Below, in pieces: positions 41,863 to 46,676 of a stretch of 46,676 nt of DNA (positions within the stretch are counted from its first letter, which is position 1; every line of letters begins with the position of its first letter). The position numbers were made by a program, and so were the translations under genes. The stretch covers positions 1 to 46,676 of the forward strand of contig WTCE01000052.1 in NCBI GenBank assembly GCA_013138735.1, written 5' to 3'. Source of the DNA: Crocinitomix sp. (GTDB lineage Bacteria; Bacteroidota; Bacteroidia; Flavobacteriales_D; Crocinitomicaceae). Under the pieces are notes generated by a model. It was not told where the DNA came from, made no database searches, and saw only the letters and a program-made list of their open reading frames with translations.

Positions 41863-42957
41863 ATGACTATTGCAGAGATCACAAACTATTTGGAAGGCCT
41901 AGCCCCCTTGTCAAGTCAAGAATCATACGACAATGCTGGATTAATTGTTGGCGATCGAAAAACGACCATTACCAATGCCCTTATAGCATTGGATTGCACA
42001 GAAGAAATTGTGGATGAAGCTATTGACAAAGGATGCAATTTAATTATAGCCCACCACCCTATTGTTTTTAAAGGTTTAAAAAAGTTCAACGGCTCTAACT
42101 ATGTTGAGCGAACTGTAATAAAAGCCATTAAAAATGACATTGCAATTTACGCCATTCATACGAATTTGGATAACTACCAAATGGGGGTTAATAAAAAAAT
42201 TGGAACCTTACTTGGGATTAAAAATCCACAAATATTAGCGCCCGTCTCTCAAAAACTGGTCAAGTTAGCTGTAATGGTACCTTTAGCGCATGTTGACGCG
42301 GTTAAAAACGCATTATTTTCAGGCGGAGCTGGTCAAATTGGCGATTATGATGAATGCAGTTTTGCCGTTGAAGGTCAAGGTACTTTTAAAGCTTCTGCTA
42401 ACGCAAACCCACATGTTGGAGCAATTGGTGAACGGCATCATGAAACAGAGGTGAAATTAGAGGTTATTGTAAGTTCTCATATATTAGGCAATGCCATTAG
42501 CAATATGTTGAATGCGCATCCATATGAAGAAGTAGCTTACGATTGTATACAGCTTTTAAATAAAAACACCGAAGAAGGAGCAGGCATGATTGGAACCTTG
42601 GAAGAACCAATGGATGAGGATGCCTTTTTAGCACATATTAAAAAGGTGTTTAATTGTGGTGTAATTCGACATACGGCATACTTAAATAAACCCATTAAAA
42701 AAGTGGCTTGGTGCGGGGGCGCCGGCAGTTTCTTATTGGCTACTGCAAAAGGAAAAGGCGCCGATATTTACATTACTGGTGATTTCAAATATCACGAGTT
42801 TTTTGACGCCGAAAATCAAATTATAATTGCAGACATTGGACATTTTGAAAGTGAACAGTACACAATTGAGCTTTTAGATGAGCTTTTAAGAAAAAATTTC
42901 GCTACATTTGCACCCTGTTTAACCGAAATTAACACAAATCCGGTAAAATATTTTTAA
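41863..42957 (+). CDS. Nif3-like dinuclear metal centre protein (YqfO type)
   Basis: The ATG at 41863 starts the conserved MTIAEITNYLEGLAP; the longer frame begins in the promoter. Metal-binding motifs IIAHHPIVFKG and IHTNLDN lie in the N-terminal part, and GDFKYHEFFDA and IADIGHFESEQY in the C-terminal part. Between them is an inserted domain of ~130 residues (KLAVMVPLAHVDAVKNALF, HPYEEVAYDC) as in B. cereus YqfO. At 364 aa it is therefore of the long type, not the 247-aa E. coli YbgI type. The family forms toroidal hexamers with two metals per subunit; its substrate is unknown. The zinc-ribbon gene follows 3 nt later. Confidence 0.93.
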   Translation: MTIAEITNYLEGLAPLSSQESYDNAGLIVGDRKTTITNALIALDCTEEIVDEAIDKGCNLIIAHHPIVFKGLKKFNGSNYVERTVIKAIKNDIAIYAIHTNLDNYQMGVNKKIGTLLGIKNPQILAPVSQKLVKLAVMVPLAHVDAVKNALFSGGAGQIGDYDECSFAVEGQGTFKASANANPHVGAIGERHHETEVKLEVIVSSHILGNAISNMLNAHPYEEVAYDCIQLLNKNTEEGAGMIGTLEEPMDEDAFLAHIKKVFNCGVIRHTAYLNKPIKKVAWCGGAGSFLLATAKGKGADIYITGDFKYHEFFDAENQIIIADIGHFESEQYTIELLDELLRKNFATFAPCLTEINTNPVKYF

Positions 42958-42960
42958 TAC

Positions 42961-43707
42961 ATGGCTAAGAAAAAAATTGCAGATCAAACTATTGAAGAGA
43001 AGCTAAACGGCTTATTAGAGCTTCAACAAATTGACTCTAGTATCGATAAGATTAGAATCAACAGAGGTGAATTACCTTTGGAAGTGCAAGATTTAGAAGA
43101 TGAAGTGGAAGGATTAGATACACGTTTAACTAAATTGGTTGACGAGTTGAAAGAGTTGGAAACAAGCATCTCTGATCGCAAAAACATGATTAAAGATGCC
43201 AAAGCATCCATCAAAAAATACTTGGAACAACAAAAGAACGTGCGTAATAATCGTGAGTTCGATTCAATTTCAAAAGAGATTGAATTTCAAGGTTTAGAGA
43301 TCGAATTGGCTGAAAAGAAAATTAACGAATCGAAAGCAAAAATCTCTCATAAAGAAGAAATCATTGAAACTTCTAGAGCTAAATTAGAAGAACGTACTGC
43401 TGATTTAGATTTAAAGAAAAAAGAACTTGCTGATATTTCTGCTGAAACAGAAAAGGAAGAAGCGAAATTGACTAAAAAATCAGAAAAAGCAAGAAAATCA
43501 ATCGAAGAAAGATTGATCGTTGCTTATGATCGTTTAAGAAACAATTCAAAAAACGGTTTAGCCGTTGTTTCAGTTGAGCGTGATTCTTGCGGAGGTTGTT
43601 TCAATAAAATTCCACCACAAAGACAATTAGATATTCAAGCAAGAAAGAAATTAATTGTTTGTGAGCACTGTGGAAGAATGATAGTTGAGTCTTTAGAAGA
43701 AGCTTAA
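42961..43707 (+). CDS. Coiled-coil protein with C4 zinc ribbon
   Basis: Residues ~30-190 are an unbroken charged coiled coil (VEGLDTRLTKLVDELKELE, KKINESKAKISHKEEI), followed by a C-terminal C4 zinc ribbon (CGGCFNKIPP, then CEHCGRM). This is the C4-type zinc ribbon/CT398-like family, typically encoded next to Nif3-like proteins. Such proteins may bind nucleic acid or other proteins; the function is unsettled. It starts 3 nt after the Nif3-like gene, so they are co-transcribed and probably work together. A strong terminator follows. Confidence 0.92.
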   Translation: MAKKKIADQTIEEKLNGLLELQQIDSSIDKIRINRGELPLEVQDLEDEVEGLDTRLTKLVDELKELETSISDRKNMIKDAKASIKKYLEQQKNVRNNREFDSISKEIEFQGLEIELAEKKINESKAKISHKEEIIETSRAKLEERTADLDLKKKELADISAETEKEEAKLTKKSEKARKSIEERLIVAYDRLRNNSKNGLAVVSVERDSCGGCFNKIPPQRQLDIQARKKLIVCEHCGRMIVESLEEA

Positions 43708-43728
43708 ACACAGAATTATAAAATTTTG

Positions 43729-43764
43729 TCCCATCTCGGCATAGCTTAGATGGGATTTTTTTTT
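43729..43764 (+). terminator. Terminator after the Nif3/zinc-ribbon operon
   Basis: TCCCATCT (43729-43736) pairs with AGATGGGA (43748-43755) and is followed by a run of nine T. Confidence 0.9.
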
Positions 43765-43807
43765 GAATAAAAGAAAATTGTATATTTAAAACCAAAAAAA
43801 CAAACCT

Positions 43808-44554
43808 ATGGGATTATTAGACGGAAAAGTTGCCATAATTACTGGCGCATCTAGGGGAATTGGAAAAGCAATAGCACAAACATTTATAGCACAAGGGGCT
43901 ACAGTTGCCTTCTCATACTTGTCTTCAGATGAAAAAGCTAAAGCCTTGGAAAACGAATTAACTGCGAATGGCGGTACCGCTAAAGGCTTTAAATCGAATG
44001 CTGCTGATTTTGATGCCGCTCAAAAATTGGCAGATGAAGTATTAGAAGCTTTTGGAACCATTGATATATTGGTTAATAATGCTGGAATTACGCGTGATGG
44101 TTTATTGATGAGAATGAGTGAAGCCCAATGGGATGAAGTGATTAACACGAATCTTAAATCAGCCTTTAACTTAACTAAAGCTGTTTTGCGTCCAATGTTG
44201 AAGGCACGCAAAGGATCTATAATCAACATGAGTTCTGTGGTTGGCGTTTCAGGTAATGCTGGTCAAGCAAATTATGCAGCTTCTAAAGCGGGTATGATTG
44301 GTTTCACTAAATCAGTGGCGCAAGAATTAGGTTCAAGAAACATCAGATGTAATGCAATTGCACCTGGATTCATAGAAACAGAAATGACGGCTGAGTTAGA
44401 CGAAGCTGTTGTGCAAGGTTGGAGAGATAATATCCCAATGAAAAGAGGAGGAACACCTGAAGATGTGGCAAATACGACTGTATTCTTAGCTTCTGATCTA
44501 TCTGCTTATGTAACAGGACAAACGATTAATGTTTGTGGCGGGATGCTTTGCTAG
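43808..44554 (+). CDS. fabG: 3-oxoacyl-[acyl-carrier-protein] reductase
   Basis: FabG reduces 3-oxoacyl-ACP with NADPH in fatty-acid elongation. The short-chain dehydrogenase motifs are complete: cofactor loop ITGASRGIGKAIA (12-24), NNAGITRDGLLMRM, and the catalytic serine-tyrosine-lysine set in NMSSVVGVSGNAGQ and NYAASKAGMIG. The C-terminal APGFIETEMT and YVTGQTINVCGGM are typical of FabG rather than other reductases. Length is 248 aa. TATATTTA about 20 nt upstream is a near match to the -7 box. It has its own terminator and is monocistronic here; other fab genes are not nearby. Confidence 0.95.
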   Translation: MGLLDGKVAIITGASRGIGKAIAQTFIAQGATVAFSYLSSDEKAKALENELTANGGTAKGFKSNAADFDAAQKLADEVLEAFGTIDILVNNAGITRDGLLMRMSEAQWDEVINTNLKSAFNLTKAVLRPMLKARKGSIINMSSVVGVSGNAGQANYAASKAGMIGFTKSVAQELGSRNIRCNAIAPGFIETEMTAELDEAVVQGWRDNIPMKRGGTPEDVANTTVFLASDLSAYVTGQTINVCGGMLC

Positions 44555-44573
44555 TTAACAAAATAATATAATT

Positions 44574-44612
44574 AACGCCCTTTTTGAAGCTCTGTTTCAA
44601 AAGGGCGTTTTT
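44574..44612 (+). terminator. Terminator after fabG
   Basis: ACGCCCTTTT (from 44575) pairs with AAAAGGGCGT, with inner GAA/TTC pairs and one bulged T, and a T run follows. It is 20 nt after the fabG stop. Confidence 0.85.
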
Positions 44613-44640
44613 GTTTCTCGATCCTGAGGTCGACAATAGT

Positions 44641-44877
44641 TTATAACAAATCGTCAAAATATTCCCAAGCATCATTGACCAATGCTTCTTGTCGCAGGCT
44701 TTGCATCACTTTAGTTAATACTTCAAGGTAGTTTATTATCAAAATTTTAGAATCTGTATTCAGCTGCTCATTCGATTCTAGTAACTCCTTCAAGTCCGCT
44801 TTTGTTTTTAATAATTCTTGATGTGATTTGATTGTCTCGACCAATCGTTCTACTTGCTTTTCTCTATTTATTTTCAT
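44641..44877 (-). CDS. Small coiled-coil protein, 78 aa, unknown
   Basis: A short, charged, helical protein (MKINREKQVERLVETIKSH, LLKTKADLKELLESNEQL, then a hydrophobic-heptad segment ILIINYLEVLTKVMQSL) ending in WEYFDDLL. No signal or membrane segment is seen, and I know no family. It lies beyond the fabG terminator on the opposite strand. Its first codons and its whole upstream region are repeated in inverted orientation at 44950-45050, where a decayed relative begins. That duplication suggests it is a real gene rather than a chance frame. Confidence 0.65.
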   Translation of the reverse strand: MKINREKQVERLVETIKSHQELLKTKADLKELLESNEQLNTDSKILIINYLEVLTKVMQSLRQEALVNDAWEYFDDLL

Positions 44878-45030
44878 GTCTTTGATTTTAAGCCCACACC
44901 TTTCCTACTGACAAAAAACGCAAGGCATTTTGGCTTATTTATTGAAAAGAAATAAGTCGAAATTTCACTTTAGCCTTTCGATTTTTGCCAGTAGGGAATA
45001 TTTTTGCTGTGGACTTCAAAGACATGAAAA
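44871..45030. repeat. 160-bp imperfect inverted repeat over two divergent gene starts
   Basis: The outer 15 bp are perfect: TTTTCATGTCTTTGA (44871-44885) and TCAAAGACATGAAAA (45016-45030), each containing a start codon. Inside, TACTGACAAAAAACG (44906-44920) faces CGATTTTTGCCAGTA (44979-44993), and TTATTT faces AAATAA near the centre (about 44950). The arms include the leader and presumably the promoter of each gene. This region is also the greater part of a 477-bp gap without an intact gene (44878-45354). Confidence 0.75.
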
Positions 45031-45281
45031 CAGATAGGAAATTGGAATAGTTGATCCGAATGACAATCAAAACCAGATGTGGAGGAGCTGTCAGTCTGTG
45101 TGCTGCTGCGCTCGCTATTAGCAGAAAAGATTTTGAAAACTACAAAGCAATCACTAAATGACTGACATCAAATCTATTAAAAGGACCTCCCTAGCTTCAC
45201 TTTAGCTTTCAGACTGAATCATTTTTTATAGGTACGATCAGTGCTCCGCTTTATTATGTTGACGACTTAGTAGCCATCTAA
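45024..45281 (+). pseudogene. Decayed inverted copy of the small coiled-coil gene
   Basis: From ATG 45024 one frame runs 85 codons to TAA 45279-45281, interrupted by TAG (45048), TGA (45159) and TAG (45192). Its start (MKTDRKLE, stop, LIRMTIKTR) parallels the intact neighbour (MKINREKQVERLVETIKSH). Further along NYKAITK resembles NYLEVLTK, and the end YYVDDLVAI resembles EYFDDLL. The match of the first ~18 codons, together with the inverted repeat upstream, is clear; the later similarity is suggestive. It is most simply a duplicated, inactivated paralogue. Confidence 0.5.
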
Positions 45282-45354
45282 CAAAATTTCATTTTAGCCT
45301 ATTGCCTATTTGCCTTTTGCCTATTTATCTTTATCTTCATAGAAATTTTAATTC

Positions 45355-45948
45355 ATGTTTGAATCAAACATTACCAAAGCAGAAATAAATGAACTACCAC
45401 TAGACAGGTATGAAGGAGAGATTGTTTTGGTCGACAAAGCGGATCAAGTTAAAAGTGCTTTTTCCGAAATAAATGAGCATCAGTTTGTTGGATTCGACAC
45501 CGAGACTAAACCAGTTTTTGTAAAGGGACAATTTAATGATGTTGCATTAATACAAATCGGAATTCCAAATAAAGTTTTCTTGATCAGAATCAATACAACT
45601 GGTTTAACAGAAGAAATTATTTCATTTTTTGAAAATGGCGCTATTAAGAAATTGGGCGTTGGTTTGCGAGATGATATCATCTTTTTGCAACGTATTTCTC
45701 CCTTTGAAGCAGATGGATTTGTAGAGCTAAATGAAATGGTTAACGAAATTGAAATTGAGGCGAATGGTTTACGCAAATTAACGGCAATCATTTTAGGGTT
45801 TAGAATTTCTAAAAATTCACAAGTATCCAATTGGGAAGCTGCTGAATTGAAACCAAAACAACAACGTTATGCCGCAACAGACGCATGGGTATGCTTAGAA
45901 ATGTATAATAAATTGACAGCGCATAATCTCATAACAACTCCAGCATGA
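45355..45948 (+). CDS. 3'-5' exonuclease, DEDDy family (RNase D-like)
   Basis: A single DNA_pol_A_exo1/RNase D-type domain of 197 aa. The acidic motifs can be read: ExoI FVGFDTETKPVF, ExoII around KLGVGLRDDIIFLQ and ExoIII YAATDAWVCLEMY, where the tyrosine and aspartate complete the DEDDy site. It lacks HRDC domains, so it is shorter than RNase D and resembles the stand-alone exonucleases common in Bacteroidota. It probably trims RNA or DNA 3' ends with two metal ions. Its stop overlaps the next gene start as ATGA (45945-45948). Confidence 0.92.
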   Translation: MFESNITKAEINELPLDRYEGEIVLVDKADQVKSAFSEINEHQFVGFDTETKPVFVKGQFNDVALIQIGIPNKVFLIRINTTGLTEEIISFFENGAIKKLGVGLRDDIIFLQRISPFEADGFVELNEMVNEIEIEANGLRKLTAIILGFRISKNSQVSNWEAAELKPKQQRYAATDAWVCLEMYNKLTAHNLITTPA

Positions 45949-46436
45949 TCCGCCGAGTGCTGCTTTTCCAGTTATTAATTTTACTCGGCACAGCATCCGC
46001 GCAAAAGGTTCCTGACTCTGCATTAATTCCAATCACCGTTGATAGTATTCGATTGCGTATTGAATTGAATCGTGAAAAAGAAATGCTATCACCCGGAAAT
46101 GAAGAAGAAGTTCATAAATTATTAGGTACAACACGATTAGATTCGAAGACTTCTAAGCAATTTATAAAACGAATCTCTAAGAAAGGTTCATATTCATACG
46201 GCCGCGCTTTATTAACGCATCACTCTTTAGTTTTTACGTGCTTTTCGAATGAAAAAGTGGCGCTAACAGTTCATATTTCTACTTTAACGCGAAACATCAG
46301 CTTGTATAAAGAAGGAACTGATAGTTTTTACGGTAAGATCTCAAAGAAGCTGGGGAATTATTTGGTGAAGTTGTTGGTGCGATTGAATTTGTATGAACAG
46401 CTGCATGAGACTGGTGATACAGAAGGAATAGATTGA
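45945..46436 (+). CDS. Exported hypothetical protein, 163 aa
   Basis: A signal peptide (MIRRVLLFQLLILLGTASAQ) leads to a basic mature protein with KTSKQFIKRISKKGSYSYGR, LLTHHSLVFTCFSNEKVALTV and a C-terminal basic amphipathic segment (KKLGNYLVKLLVRLNLYEQL). No domain was recognised. Translational coupling to the exonuclease (4-nt overlap) points to co-expression, although an exported protein and a cytoplasmic nuclease need not act together. Similar basic stretches occur in the secreted protein at 146-1564, but I see no real homology. Confidence 0.75.
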   Translation: MIRRVLLFQLLILLGTASAQKVPDSALIPITVDSIRLRIELNREKEMLSPGNEEEVHKLLGTTRLDSKTSKQFIKRISKKGSYSYGRALLTHHSLVFTCFSNEKVALTVHISTLTRNISLYKEGTDSFYGKISKKLGNYLVKLLVRLNLYEQLHETGDTEGID

Positions 46437-46540
46437 GTTTTAAGTTTGACGTATGAGTATTGAGGTTGATTAAACTTTATCGTCGATAATCAAGAGTCGC
46501 GCGTATTGCAGTTCTAATTTTGGTTCTACTCAAACTTATT

Positions 46541-46608
46541 CAAAAATTAGGCTTAATGGACAAAATTTAGGCTCATATTCTCTGTAAGCGTTGTTATTAT
46601 TAGCTTTG
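46541..46608 (+). promoter_or_regulatory. Direct repeats and -7 box before a gene beyond the window
   Basis: CAAAAATTAGGCT (46541-46553) and CAAAATTTAGGCT (46561-46573) are direct repeats exactly 20 nt apart, two helical turns. TAGCTTTG (46601-46608) downstream matches the -7 consensus. An ATG at 46673-46675 is the last possible start in the window. This looks like an operator-promoter for an unseen gene. Confidence 0.4.
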
Positions 46609-46676
46609 ACGCAAATGAAAGGTTATGAATAAAAAAAGTGTATAAACTGTAAAGGTAAAAACACCAAGAAAAATGG

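Noticed and set aside
44601-45354. Insertion sequence at the inverted repeat
   Set aside because: No transposase frame and no target-site duplication are visible, and each arm contains a gene start. A duplicated gene pair explains the repeat better.

Overview
The window looks like a chromosomal segment from a Bacteroidota bacterium, most likely order Flavobacteriales (inference). The DNA is AT-rich. Four secreted proteins carry type IX secretion (T9SS) C-terminal sorting tails. There is a LytTR-type two-component pair with a propeller/Y_Y_Y sensor, and several gene starts are preceded by the Bacteroidota sigma promoter form TTG-N17-23-TAnnTTTG rather than by Shine-Dalgarno sites. No tRNA, rRNA, CRISPR array, phage gene or intact transposase was seen. 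Most of the window is ordinary core genome with small decayed or unexplained patches between genes.

Layout. 1-2665: three forward genes, the first cut by the window edge, encoding unknown secreted proteins and a T9SS cargo. 3026-9519: a reverse-strand operon of a giant TamB-like protein, AccC biotin carboxylase (4-nt overlap) and a small membrane protein. 9600-11052: tsaD and a lipoprotein. 11049-14763: a reverse-strand propeller histidine kinase and LytTR regulator. 15077-17835: two T9SS proteins built from cysteine-rich PKD modules. 17939-19180: lhgO (reverse), divergent from an acyltransferase/PAP2 phosphatase pair (19251-21181). 21248-26097: a STAS-like protein, an NlpC/P60 peptidase, a Cys-motif protein, YjbQ, a DUF1015 protein and YggS. 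26187-28942: a small membrane protein, a frameshifted four-helix membrane gene and two tandem outer-membrane barrel paralogues. 29066-35910: DEAD-box helicase, G/Y-repeat lipoprotein, an rlmI-MATE-fmt-cupin run and two HU genes. 36090-39593: a T9SS cargo, TrmH and a zinc-ribbon membrane protein with a possible small overlapping ORF. 39610-40989: hutF (reverse). 41157-46436: a small secreted protein, the Nif3/zinc-ribbon pair, fabG, a small coiled-coil gene with a decayed inverted copy, and a DEDDy exonuclease with a secreted protein.

Functional themes are envelope and secretion (TamB, barrels, T9SS cargo, NlpC, lipoproteins), translation and RNA modification (TsaD, RlmI, TrmH, Fmt, DEAD helicase), and central metabolism (AccC, FabG, LhgO, HutF). 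The most interesting material is structural: an approximately 160-bp inverted repeat joining an intact small gene to a decayed copy (44641-45281); a clear one-base frameshift in a small membrane gene (about 26730); four repeats of a PCD...WDFGDG...CC cysteine-PKD module over two neighbouring genes; a two-part upstream element with identical 32-nt spacing in front of both barrel paralogues; and genes whose -7 promoter box sits 2-5 nt from the start codon, suggesting leaderless mRNAs. I found no convincing wholly new multi-gene system.
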